DNA from: DTU098 sp964498525
GTDB taxonomy: Bacteria; Bacillota; Desulfotomaculia; Desulfotomaculales; Pelotomaculaceae
DNA: 64,000 nt
NCBI GenBank assembly: GCA_964498525.1
Contig: CAZCGU010000011.1
Span: 1 to 64,000, forward strand
Direction of reading: 5' to 3'
The stretch's first letter is position 1. Each line of letters starts with the position of its first letter. Below are positions 55,104-63,742 of the stretch, one piece after another. The notes beneath the pieces are model-generated. The model was not told the origin of the DNA. It searched no databases and saw only the letters and a list, made by a program, of their open reading frames with translations. A program made the translations under genes and the position numbers.

Positions 55104-56090
55104 ATGAGTATACCTTTTCAGGACTACTATGAAATTTTGGGCGTCGACAGGAAAGCTCAGGATAAGGAAATCAAGTCTGCTTACCGGAAACTGGCCCGTA
55201 AGTGGCATCCGGACCTTCACTCCGGTAAAGACAAGGAAAAGGCAGAAGAAAAGATTAAGCAGATCAACGAGGCCTACGAGGTCCTGAAAGACAAGGAAAA
55301 AAGAGAAAAATACGACCGCCTGGGCGCCAACTGGCGGGCGGGTGAAGATTTTCATCCGTCGCCGGACATGGGGGATTTTCACTTTTACACCGGGACGGAT
55401 ACGGCGGGAAACGGTTTCAGTGACTTTTTCAGGATTATTTTTGGGGATGATTTTGGCCGGGGAGCCCGCACTTCCCGCCGCCGCGGTCCCATGCGCGGGC
55501 AGGATGTGGAAAGCGAACTGGAGCTAACCCTGGAGGAAGCTTACAGGGGTGGCGAAAAATCTTTGCAGGTGACCAGCAAGGAAGCTTGCCAGGCCTGTGC
55601 CGGTACCGGCAGTGACGGGCGGACCTTTTGCCCGCGTTGCGGCGGCATAGGAGTTATAAACAGGATGAAAAATCTGGCCGTTAAGATTCCCGCGGGGGTA
55701 ACCGAAGGCAGTAAAATCCGCCTGAAAGGACAGGGCGGGGAGGGGTATGACGGGGGCGACCCCGGTGACCTGTATTTTAAGGTGCGCATTCTTCCTCACA
55801 GAAACTACAAGATTCAGGGTGACGATTTAGAAGTTGAAGCTACCCTGCGTCCGGAACAGGCAGTTCTGGGGGATCAGGTAACGGTGCCAACCCTGGACGG
55901 TCCGGTATATATGAAAGTTCCGGCGGGGACCCGGGCCGGCCGGCGCCTACGCTTGAAGGGAAAGGGCCTGCCGAACCGGGGAGGGCGGGGCGATCAATAC
56001 GTATTGATTAAAATTGATATACCTGAGCATCTTACAGCTGAAGAAGAACGGCTCTACAAACAATTGGCGGCATCTAAGAAAGGGGTGTGA
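55104..56090 (+). CDS. DnaJ/CbpA-type cochaperone with shortened zinc finger
   Basis: 328 residues. J domain 1-70 with HPD (KWHPDLHSG, about 33) and DYYEILGVDRKAQDKEIKSAYRKLARKWH. The G/F-like region is short (about 78-130). Only two of the four CxxCxGxG zinc motifs remain (CQACAGTG and CPRCGGIG, about 163-184). The C-terminal substrate domains have VKIPAGVTEGSKIRLKGQG and GTRAGRRLRLKGKGLP. It would stimulate a DnaK partner. It overlaps the CbpM-like gene (GTGA). Confidence 0.9.
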   Translation: MSIPFQDYYEILGVDRKAQDKEIKSAYRKLARKWHPDLHSGKDKEKAEEKIKQINEAYEVLKDKEKREKYDRLGANWRAGEDFHPSPDMGDFHFYTGTDTAGNGFSDFFRIIFGDDFGRGARTSRRRGPMRGQDVESELELTLEEAYRGGEKSLQVTSKEACQACAGTGSDGRTFCPRCGGIGVINRMKNLAVKIPAGVTEGSKIRLKGQGGEGYDGGDPGDLYFKVRILPHRNYKIQGDDLEVEATLRPEQAVLGDQVTVPTLDGPVYMKVPAGTRAGRRLRLKGKGLPNRGGRGDQYVLIKIDIPEHLTAEEERLYKQLAASKKGV

Positions 56091-56395
56091 GGGTGTTGGA
56101 AAAAAAATATTATATTCAAATCTATCGCCACACCCTTCCCATTGCTGGGGAAAGCGAATGGGTGGATCTGAATAGTCTGGAAATTCATCCTGATTTTGCC
56201 CGGATGCTGGAAGAATGGGGTATTGTGGAAATCCGGGGCAGTCATGTCCATGTCCGCCAGGTGGCACGCTTGCAAAAGCTGCTGCGCCTGCGCCGCAAAC
56301 TTGGGGTTAACCTGCCAGGGGCGGCAATCATAGTGGATTTGCTGGAACGGATCGAAACGCTGCAGGATGAAATAGACCGGTTAAAAAGACGCTAG
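56087..56395 (+). CDS. CbpM/MerR-like chaperone modulator
   Basis: 102 residues. The start is GTG 56087, overlapping the DnaJ stop; GTG 56093 or TTG 56096 are alternatives. A compact MerR-like fold: WVDLNSLEIHPDFARMLEEWGIVEIRGSHVHVRQVARLQKLLRLRRKLGVNLPGAAIIVDLLERIETLQDEIDRLKRR, given here in outline. In other bacteria CbpM binds the J domain of CbpA and inhibits it, and the overlap suggests the same here. Confidence 0.85.
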   Translation: MRVLEKKYYIQIYRHTLPIAGESEWVDLNSLEIHPDFARMLEEWGIVEIRGSHVHVRQVARLQKLLRLRRKLGVNLPGAAIIVDLLERIETLQDEIDRLKRR

Positions 56396-56596
56396 CCGGT
56401 CCCGGCCCGGCTGCGCTTGATCAGACGCATCAGGCGCACATTGCAGCAAAGGATAATTTTGTTACCTTTAATATTTATCAAGCACCTGGCTTGCAACTAA
56501 TTTGGCGCCTGTCTTGCAAAAACAGACTGGCGCCCGGCTTGAAGGTTGTTTGACGGCCGGCTTGAAAATAGATTGTGTTTTGCGGGGGGCTTTTTA
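56396..56596 (+). repeat. Four degenerate 25-bp tandem units upstream of moeA
   Basis: At about 56480-56575, four units share GGCGCCYGNCTTGMAA (starts about 56480, 56504, 56529 and 56554; the first is GCACCTGGCTTGCAA). The period is close to 25 bp. They could be binding sites for a regulator or simple repeat decay. No gene is present. Confidence 0.55.
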
Positions 56597-57808
56597 GTGA
56601 AGCATATGGTTCCGCTGGAAGAAGCGCAAAAACTTTTATTACGGCAGGTAAAACCCCTGGAACCGGTGGAACTGGATCTTATGAAGGCACGGGGACTGGT
56701 TCTTGCCGTGGATGTTCCGGCGCCCGCGCCGGTCCCCCCGTTTACCCGCTCCCGCCTGGACGGGTATGCACTGATATCCGGCGATACTGACGGAACCTCC
56801 CCTGAAAGGCCTGTCCAGCTAAAGGTAACCCATTCGCTTAGAGCCGGGCAGCTTTCTTCAGCCCGGGTGGAGCCGGGGACAGCCATGGCCATTGTTACCG
56901 GGGCGCCCATGCCGCCGGGTGCGGACTGTGTGGTTCCCTTCGAAGTTGTCCGCCGGAAAGGGGACTTTATTTGCCTTGAAGCACCCTTAAAACCCGGCCG
57001 GGGCATTACGCCGCCCGGCGGGGACGTTGCAGCCGGGGATTGCGTCATGGGGCGGGGTACAGTAATTGATCCGACGGCCCTGGGGGTTCTGGCGGCTCTG
57101 GGCTTAAAACGGGTTAAGGTGCACCGGAGGCCCCGGGTAGCTGTTTTCGCCACTGGCGATGAGCTGCAATCCCTTGGACGGCCACTGGAAAACGGAAAAA
57201 TATACAACAGTAATCTGTATACCATGGCCGCCATGGTTACGGAAGCCGGTGGGGAGGCCGTCCCCCTGGAAGCGGTACCCGACGGGGAAAAACTAATTTG
57301 CGGACAATATAATTATGGGTTGTCAGTTGCCGACCTGGTGTTGTCAACGGGCGGGGCGGCGGCCGGCGAGCATGATCTGGCCTCGGCGGCAATGCTGCGC
57401 TGCGGCGCCCGGCTGCTTTTCCGGCATATGGAGATTGCGCCGGGCAAATACGTTGTTTGCGGGGAAAAAGAAGGCCGCCTTTTGCTGGGGCTGTCGGGGA
57501 AACCGGCTTCCGCCGTTGCTGCCTTCACCCTCCTGGCAAGGCCCCTGCTGCGGCTTATGGGCGGGTACGGGGAAATTTTTTTGCCCAGGCTGGAAGCGAC
57601 CCTGATGGAGGAAATCCCCGGGGGGGTTACCGGCCGGTATTTGGTCCGGGCTGAAGTCTGGTGGCAGGATGGCTGCCGGGTGCGTCCGGCCCCACGGGGG
57701 GCCGGCAGCCTGCTGACCCTGATGAAAGGAAACGCGTTCATCGACCTTCCCGCGGGCTGCAACCCCCCTGAACCGGGGGATAAGGTTAAGGTAATTCTAA
57801 TGGTCTAA
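56597..57808 (+). CDS. moeA: MoeA-like molybdopterin molybdenumtransferase, divergent
   Basis: 403 residues from GTG 56597 (GCGGGGGG 7 nt upstream). MoeA motifs: SRLDGYAL (about 47-54), VTGAPMPPGADCVVPFE (about 100-116), ATGDELQSLGRPLENGKIYNSNLYTMAAMV (about 193-220), and LSTGGAAAGEHDLASAAM (about 250-267). Normal MoeA has GGVSVGDxD and LPGNPVS; here the matching spots read GGAAAGEHD and LSGKPAS. MoeA inserts molybdate into adenylylated molybdopterin. The changes in conserved loops suggest a paralogue with altered activity or partner. No other molybdenum cofactor gene is adjacent. Confidence 0.85.
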   Translation: MKHMVPLEEAQKLLLRQVKPLEPVELDLMKARGLVLAVDVPAPAPVPPFTRSRLDGYALISGDTDGTSPERPVQLKVTHSLRAGQLSSARVEPGTAMAIVTGAPMPPGADCVVPFEVVRRKGDFICLEAPLKPGRGITPPGGDVAAGDCVMGRGTVIDPTALGVLAALGLKRVKVHRRPRVAVFATGDELQSLGRPLENGKIYNSNLYTMAAMVTEAGGEAVPLEAVPDGEKLICGQYNYGLSVADLVLSTGGAAAGEHDLASAAMLRCGARLLFRHMEIAPGKYVVCGEKEGRLLLGLSGKPASAVAAFTLLARPLLRLMGGYGEIFLPRLEATLMEEIPGGVTGRYLVRAEVWWQDGCRVRPAPRGAGSLLTLMKGNAFIDLPAGCNPPEPGDKVKVILMV

Positions 57809-57906
57809 TCGAACAATACGACACAGCAACTTCACGGAATAAAAACAGCTGCCGGCTTGCCGGGATAAAGATTATCTGATTCCGGCAAGATTTGCGGCAA
57901 TATTAT

Positions 57907-58953
57907 TTAATCGACAAGAGTCTGCCAGTCACAGTAATTTTCGATGATTTCCAGGGCCACCCCGATGCTTTCCTTGTCCGTGGGTTTGATGTGTCTGCTA
58001 ACTTGCGCTAATTTTTCAATTGTGGTATAAGTGTCGTAATAAACCAGTATTACGGGCACTTTCTTTTCTTCGGCCCGGGCGATAACCTTTACGTCAGGAT
58101 AAAGTCCGCCGGTTAAGATCAAAACGGAAGTGTCGGTTTCCAGTGCGGCCAGCGCCAGGTCAGCTCTATCGCCACCCAGAATCACCGCTTTATTTGCGGC
58201 ACGGCGAAGGTAGGTAAGGGCGCTTGCCATTGTCATAGCGCCAACAATTAAATCTTCGACCAGATGATTCAATTCTTCACGTGCGGCTAGTATCTCCCCG
58301 CCCAAAGCATCATAGTATTCTCCAACAGTTGGGGCGGAAATTTCCGGCCGGGTGGGGAAGACCCCCAGGGTTTTATAACCGGACTGCTCTAGTATAGGGC
58401 GGTAGATACCCTCGGTTTTAGCGTATAAAGGTCTGGGTACATTACTAAATATAGTGCCTGCAACGGGAATGCCTTCAAGAGTCAGGTGCCTGTTCAGAAA
58501 CATCGCATAGTCCAGGCTGTAATCGTTTTCTGCTTTTAGCACCAACAGGGCGGAGGCATCCATGTTTTTGGCCATGCTTATGGAGTCCAGGCCGCAACTG
58601 CCAAGGATGTCCATCGATAATGCTCCGTCTATAAGCACAATATCCATTCCTTCGGATAATTCGTCGTAGGCTTTCTTAATAGCTGGAAAGGCATCCTTTA
58701 AATTTTCCTGAGCACTGAGATAAAAGGGGCTTGTAACAACAGGAGCTATAATTTCCAGGGGCGCATCAAGACCCAGAATTTCTTTCAGCAGGATTGGGTC
58801 GTGATCAATCTTGCCGGCTATTGTACGTCCATTGTTCGCCACAGGTTTAAAATAACCGACTTTATAGCCTTCTAGTTGCAGCTTTAAAGCCAGGCCAAGG
58901 GCCGCAACCGTTTTACCACTTCCCGGGGTACCCATAATATATAGACTTTTCAT
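57907..58953 (-). CDS. DTBS-like P-loop/DRTGG protein linked to acyl-CoA synthetase
   Basis: 348 residues. The N-terminal AAA_26/dethiobiotin-synthase-like domain has Walker A GTPGSGKTVAALGLAL (about 8-23), KVGYFKPV and IVLIDGALSMDILGSCGLDS. The second half is a DRTGG/CBS-type domain (VEDLIVGAMTMASALTYLRRAANKAVILGGDRADLALAAL). The same architecture heads long phosphotransacetylases, but the catalytic PTA domain is absent. Such genes commonly sit next to ADP-forming acyl-CoA synthetases. Here it starts 9 nt after the synthetase stop in the same operon, probably sensing an energy or acyl-CoA signal. Confidence 0.8.
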   Translation of the reverse strand: MKSLYIMGTPGSGKTVAALGLALKLQLEGYKVGYFKPVANNGRTIAGKIDHDPILLKEILGLDAPLEIIAPVVTSPFYLSAQENLKDAFPAIKKAYDELSEGMDIVLIDGALSMDILGSCGLDSISMAKNMDASALLVLKAENDYSLDYAMFLNRHLTLEGIPVAGTIFSNVPRPLYAKTEGIYRPILEQSGYKTLGVFPTRPEISAPTVGEYYDALGGEILAAREELNHLVEDLIVGAMTMASALTYLRRAANKAVILGGDRADLALAALETDTSVLILTGGLYPDVKVIARAEEKKVPVILVYYDTYTTIEKLAQVSRHIKPTDKESIGVALEIIENYCDWQTLVD

Positions 58954-58962
58954 CTCGTCACC

Positions 58963-61068
58963 TCATGATATGGTTATTTTAAGATCAACGGCGGAGAGTC
59001 CCTTTTCATAAGCAAAAACAGGGTTAATGTCCATTTCAGTAATTTCGGGAAAATCCGTAACCAGTTTTACAACACGCTTGATTATGTCCAACATCGCCGC
59101 CATGTCCCTGGGGGCTTCACCCCGGTAGCCTTTTAAAAGGGTATACGCTTTCGTTTCTGTAAGCATTTCCTCGATTCTTTTTTCATTAGTTAGACTGCTT
59201 GCCAGCCGAAAGGCCACATCTTTCAAAAGATTGACATAGATTCCACCCAGCCCGAAAGCAATGAGGGGGCCGAATTGGATATCCTTGGTCACACCAATAA
59301 TAAATTCTGTTCCCCTGGGCATCATCTTTTGGACTTCAATACCGTGGACGGCGACCCTTGGCAGATAATGATGCACACTTTCCATAATTTCCATGAATGC
59401 CAACTTTACTTCTTCGGGTGAATTAATACCAATCTTTACTCCGCCTACGTCAGTTTTGTGCAGAATCTTCGGGGAGGCTACCTTCAGCACAACTGGATAG
59501 CCCATCCCGGCGGCTATTTCTGCGGCTTCAGCGGCTGAAGCAGTCAAAACGACAGGGGCGGAGGGAATGCCATACGCGTTTGCAATTTCAGCTGCTTCAC
59601 TGCCCATCAAGTTAAGCCGGTTGTCCCTTAAAACATCATAAAAGACCGCCTTGACTGTTTTTTGGTCTACGCCGGACAAATCAAAGTCCTCTTTAGTCTC
59701 CGGCGTTTTGCGGTATTTGCCGTAACTGTTCAATCCTTTAAGGCAGTTAATGGCGGGTTCAGGGAAATTGAAGCAAGGAATTCCAGCCTCGGAAAGTAAC
59801 TTTGCGCCCCCGGCCAACAATTGCCCTCCCGTATAAGCCGCAAAAATTGGTTTGCCTGGATGTGCGTTCCTTGCTTTAATAATTATTTCGGATATTTCCA
59901 GGGGCCGGGTTAAAGCAGTTGGGCACATAAGAGCCAGGATGCTATCTACGTTTGGGTCGACCAGCATTTTATTAAGGGCAAACTCATAACGTTCAGGCGT
60001 TGCGTCCCCAAGAATATCGACGGGGTTGTAGATCCCTGCTTCCTCAGGCAGATTGTTGTGCAGTTCTTCAATGGTATCCTTTTCAAAACGCGCCATGGTG
60101 AGCCCTTTTAATTCCACATTGTCCGTGGCGATGATACCCGGTCCCCCGGAATTAGTGACAATGCCCACCCTGTCTCCTTCGGGAATTACCGATTTTGAGA
60201 AGGCTATCGCAAGATCAAAAAGTTCTGTCATTGTACGGGCCCTGATGATACCACACTGTTTAAATGCCGTGTCGTAGGCCAGATCACTTCCCGCCAGGGC
60301 GCCGGTATGGGATGATGCCGCCAGGGCGCCCGCCTGGCTTACCCCCGACTTTAGTACAATTACCGGTTTTTTCTTCGTGGCTTGTCTGACTGTGTCAAGA
60401 AAGCGGGGGCCGTCAACTATATCCTCGATGTAGCACAGTATAACTTTGGTATGAGGGTCATTAGCGGCATCTTCAATAAAATCAATTTCTGAAAGGACAG
60501 TCTTGTTGCCAAGGCTAACCACTTTACTATACCCAAGACCTGCGGAACTGCTCCAGTCCATTATTGCCAACAACATGGCGCCACTCTGGGATAGAAAGGC
60601 TATCTCGCCCTTGGGGGGAAACGTAGCTGCAAAAGAAGCATTTATGGGTGTGCTTGTATCCATTACACCCACACAGTTTGGTCCCAGGAGGCGCATCCCA
60701 TATTTATTGCATATTTCAAGCAATTGCTTCTCAAGAGCCAGGCCTTCCTTACCAATTTCTTTAAACCCTGCTGAGACAACGGTTAATGCTTTGACTCCTT
60801 TTTTGCCGCATTCCTTTGCTGCCGATAATACGCGTGCAGCCGGCAATGACAAAACAGCCATCTCAACTTCCCCGGAAATAACATTGATTTCGGGATAACA
60901 AGCCAGCCCTTCAATTTCATTTTCTTTAGGGTTAACCGGAAGGACCGTTCCTTGATAGCCGCTTTCAATGATATTTCGTACGATTGCATTACCGATTTTC
61001 CCAGGTGTTCTTGATGCCCCTATAACGGCAACGGAATTAGGTCTAAATAAGCTAGCTAATTTGTTCAT
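58963..61068 (-). CDS. ADP-forming acyl-CoA (acetate-CoA ligase type) synthetase
   Basis: 701 residues with alpha and beta halves fused. N-terminal CoA-binding Rossmann domain: SVAVIGASRTPGKIGNAIVRNI (about 10-31). Succinyl-CoA-ligase-like domains include NCVGVMDT and SSHTGALAGSDLAYDTAFKQCGIIRA (phosphorylatable His, about 257). The C-terminal ATP-grasp half has GYPVVLKVASPKILHKTDVGGVKIGI (about 520-545) and MDINPVFAYEKGL. It converts acyl-CoA, ADP and phosphate to acid, CoA and ATP, or the reverse. Start ATG 61068. A perfect -24/-12 promoter lies 65 nt upstream. Confidence 0.92.
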   Translation of the reverse strand: MNKLASLFRPNSVAVIGASRTPGKIGNAIVRNIIESGYQGTVLPVNPKENEIEGLACYPEINVISGEVEMAVLSLPAARVLSAAKECGKKGVKALTVVSAGFKEIGKEGLALEKQLLEICNKYGMRLLGPNCVGVMDTSTPINASFAATFPPKGEIAFLSQSGAMLLAIMDWSSSAGLGYSKVVSLGNKTVLSEIDFIEDAANDPHTKVILCYIEDIVDGPRFLDTVRQATKKKPVIVLKSGVSQAGALAASSHTGALAGSDLAYDTAFKQCGIIRARTMTELFDLAIAFSKSVIPEGDRVGIVTNSGGPGIIATDNVELKGLTMARFEKDTIEELHNNLPEEAGIYNPVDILGDATPERYEFALNKMLVDPNVDSILALMCPTALTRPLEISEIIIKARNAHPGKPIFAAYTGGQLLAGGAKLLSEAGIPCFNFPEPAINCLKGLNSYGKYRKTPETKEDFDLSGVDQKTVKAVFYDVLRDNRLNLMGSEAAEIANAYGIPSAPVVLTASAAEAAEIAAGMGYPVVLKVASPKILHKTDVGGVKIGINSPEEVKLAFMEIMESVHHYLPRVAVHGIEVQKMMPRGTEFIIGVTKDIQFGPLIAFGLGGIYVNLLKDVAFRLASSLTNEKRIEEMLTETKAYTLLKGYRGEAPRDMAAMLDIIKRVVKLVTDFPEITEMDINPVFAYEKGLSAVDLKITIS

Positions 61069-61132
61069 TTGGTAAAATCACCTCAATCCCCATACACGTA
61101 AAAATTCAACTTTTAATCCAGGTAATATCAAG

Positions 61133-61148
61133 AGCAAAATCAGTGCCA
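61133..61148 (-). promoter_or_regulatory. Sigma-54 (-24/-12) promoter of the acyl-CoA synthetase operon
   Basis: On the minus strand the sequence reads TGGCAC-TGATT-TTGCT, an exact match to TGGCAC-N5-TTGCW. The start site would be near 61120, about 50 nt before ATG 61068. The divergent neighbour encodes a sigma-54 activator. Confidence 0.85.
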
Positions 61149-61308
61149 CTAAACTAAAAGCAAATAATTTATTTTTACGCAGTGTTTAATATTATACGTT
61201 AAAGCTTAAACCTAAATCGGATATATTGATAGGTATCCTGTCATTTTAAAGATCATGCTTTAATGTCTGGAAGATAAGGAGGTGTACCCTTACTGTCTGT
61301 CGAAATAT

Positions 61309-61332
61309 GATACAGCAATCTGATTTAGTATC
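61309..61332. promoter_or_regulatory. Candidate upstream activating site
   Basis: GATAC (61309-61313) and GTATC (61328-61332) form an inverted repeat with a 14-bp centre, about 160-200 bp upstream of the -24/-12 promoter. This is the usual place for binding sites of bacterial enhancer-binding proteins. It is also about 80 bp before the regulator's own start, allowing autoregulation. Confidence 0.45.
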
Positions 61333-61412
61333 GTTTCGTTGTTGGAGGATAAAAGTTATTATTTGACTGTTTCATAAATAAGGGTTGGTCAAATAGAGAG
61401 GGTGCATCATTT

Positions 61413-63377
61413 TTGGTAAACGAACAGACAGTATTACGTTCAGCCTGGAAAGATTTTGTTAGTGGTGGTGCAGTGAATCCCCGCGCAATTAGAACTGTTA
61501 TCCTGGAATCGTGGAGGCGTTGTCAACTTTCAGGGGTCAATCCTTATCAAAAGGTGAACCCTAAACTACTTAAACCGATAGATCTCAGGAAACTTTGCGC
61601 TGAAAATATAGAATGGCTGAATATAGCCGTTCCAGTAGTAAAATCCTTGTATATGTTTGTTGCAGGGTCAGGTTTTGTGGTTTCGGTGGCTGACCGCAAT
61701 GGCTACTTGCTAAATGTCATTGGGGATCCCGCAGTTGTTGAGGCTATCGCCCAGGGAAATTTTATCCCGGGTGCGGATTGGAGTGAAGCCATAGCAGGTA
61801 CTAACAGTGTAGGAACAACGTTAGTTGAGGGACGTCCCTTGCAAATCTTTAGTTGTGAGCACTATTGTATATGCTCCCACCGCTGGACATGCTCGGCTGC
61901 GCCAATTCGCGATCCGGATGGAAACATAATAGGTGTGCTTGATATGACAGGTTACTTTGACAAGGTCCATCCCCATACCCTTGGTATGGTGGTGGCCGGC
62001 GCTGGAGCCATAGAACGGCAAATTAAGGCAGAGAGGGCCTGGCAGGAACACGATCTGGCCAACCGGTTTCGGGAGACCTTAATGGAGTCAATTTCAGAAG
62101 GGATTCTGGCGATAGATATGAACCAGAAGGTGTTTCATATTAATAATGCTGCAAATCTTCTGTTGGGTACAAACCAGGAAAAAGTTGTTGGTAAAAACAT
62201 ACAGGATATTATTAACACCCAGTCGGATGAGTGGAAACCAATTATCAATGGTAAAATATTTGTGACTGACCTGGAAATTGATGCAATAACACAATTTAAA
62301 AAGATGCGACTTACGGTGACCTCCCGCCCCATTCAGGGAGATGGAGTTCAATGCGAGGGAGTTGTAATGGTCTTAAACGAAATCACACGGGCCCGGAGGC
62401 TGGCCCAAAGAATGAGCGGGGCAGTTGCCAAGCGGACATTTGACGATCTAATAGGTGAGGACATTAGCTTCAGGGCTATTTTGAGATTAGCCAAAACCGC
62501 AGCCAATAGCGAATCAACCGTTTTATTACTGGGAGAGAGCGGTACCGGCAAGGATATTTTGGCCCAGGCTATTCATAATTCAAGCAATCGAAAAAAAGGA
62601 CCTTTTGTTGCTATCAACTGTGGGGCTATCCCCAGGGATCTCATAGGAAGCGAACTTTTTGGTTACACAGAAGGCGCCTTCACCGGCGCTAAAAAGGGTG
62701 GCAGTCCCGGCAAATTCGAGTTGGCGGAAGGGGGAACAATTTTTCTAGATGAAATTGGTGATATGCCGGCGGAATTGCAGTCAAATTTACTAAGAGTAAT
62801 AGAAGATAAATCAATTAGACGTATCGGGGGCACATCAATTATCCCTGTAAATGTGCGCATCATCGCGGCAACAAATCGTGACTTGGAAAAGGCTATTAAG
62901 CAGGGCAGCTTCCGGGCGGATTTATATTATCGCTTAAATGTAATCACCATCCGTATGGTTCCCCTCAGGAAGCGGCAAAAAGATATTGAGATTCTTCTTT
63001 TGCATTTCCTGGAGCAATTAGGGAAACAAATGGGGAAAGATATAATTGGGGTGGATGATAGGGTATTAAAGCTGGTAAAAACCTATTCCTGGCCCGGCAA
63101 TATCCGTGAGTTGCAAAATGCCGTGGAAAGGGCTTTACACCTGGCCGATGGTCCAGTTTTGTTGCCGGAATACTTACCGGAAGAGATCACACAGGTTTTG
63201 GGGAAAAGCAGCTTTCAGAGTGAAAACGAACTGTCCGCCGTTGAAGACTATGAAAAACAAGTTATTTTGCGATTATTGGAAGAAAATAAAGGTAATCTTA
63301 CCCGGGTAGCTGCCCGCCTGAACATTGCCCGGACAACGTTATATCGGAGGATGGATAAGTACGGGCTACGCAAATAG
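61413..63377 (+). CDS. Sigma-54-dependent activator, AcoR-like (GAF-PAS-AAA-Fis)
   Basis: 654 residues from TTG 61413 (GAGAGGGTG upstream). The N-terminal sensor with GAF region (about 60-200) has SVGTTLVEGRPLQIFSCEHYCICSHRWTCSAAPI, as in AcoR-type proteins. A PAS domain follows (about 215-325; GILAIDMNQKVFHINNAANLLLG). The AAA+ domain has Walker A GESGTGKD (about 373), EGAFTGA (about 419-425, contacts sigma-54), GGTIFLDEIGDMPAELQSNLLRVIE (Walker B) and RADLYYRLNVITI. The Fis-type HTH is at about 612-654 (LTRVAARLNIARTTLYRRMDKYGL). It is divergent from the operon it most likely activates. Confidence 0.93.
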   Translation: MVNEQTVLRSAWKDFVSGGAVNPRAIRTVILESWRRCQLSGVNPYQKVNPKLLKPIDLRKLCAENIEWLNIAVPVVKSLYMFVAGSGFVVSVADRNGYLLNVIGDPAVVEAIAQGNFIPGADWSEAIAGTNSVGTTLVEGRPLQIFSCEHYCICSHRWTCSAAPIRDPDGNIIGVLDMTGYFDKVHPHTLGMVVAGAGAIERQIKAERAWQEHDLANRFRETLMESISEGILAIDMNQKVFHINNAANLLLGTNQEKVVGKNIQDIINTQSDEWKPIINGKIFVTDLEIDAITQFKKMRLTVTSRPIQGDGVQCEGVVMVLNEITRARRLAQRMSGAVAKRTFDDLIGEDISFRAILRLAKTAANSESTVLLLGESGTGKDILAQAIHNSSNRKKGPFVAINCGAIPRDLIGSELFGYTEGAFTGAKKGGSPGKFELAEGGTIFLDEIGDMPAELQSNLLRVIEDKSIRRIGGTSIIPVNVRIIAATNRDLEKAIKQGSFRADLYYRLNVITIRMVPLRKRQKDIEILLLHFLEQLGKQMGKDIIGVDDRVLKLVKTYSWPGNIRELQNAVERALHLADGPVLLPEYLPEEITQVLGKSSFQSENELSAVEDYEKQVILRLLEENKGNLTRVAARLNIARTTLYRRMDKYGLRK

Positions 63378-63742
63378 ATTACCAGAGGTCCTGTGTTTAA
63401 TTGCAGCTAAAAAATATAGTGCAGCTATTTTAGACAAGAAATTGTTTATGCAGGATTGGGAAATATTGATTTTCAACTAACAATATCCCCTGCAAAATTT
63501 ACCCGGATTAGCTGACGTTAATACGGTTTTTTCATATTTCCGGGATGCAATAAAATTTGAGGGCACGGAATACCGGTTTTTTAAACCACGGATTCCATGC
63601 CCTCCTGCTTTGGGATTACGTCTGTCCGCGGGGGCTGTAAATCTAAAAAACGAGGTAAAATTATCTCCAGATTAATTCTATTGGGATTACTGGACCCGCG
63701 AATATAATTTTATAGTTGAACAGTTATACGAATGTCAATGAA
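63378..63742. other. Convergent intergenic region with long hairpin
   Basis: No gene. It holds an imperfect hairpin at 63559-63604: GAGGGCA...GGAAT pairs with ATTCC...TGCCCTC, with GGTTT/AAACC at its tip. It may terminate transcription from one or both converging genes. Confidence 0.5.
63559..63604. terminator. Long bidirectional hairpin
   Basis: The outer stem GAGGGCA/TGCCCTC, middle stem GGAAT/ATTCC and tip GGTTT/AAACC form a nearly continuous structure. The loop contains TTTTTT. It lacks a strong T tract after the stem. Confidence 0.5.
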
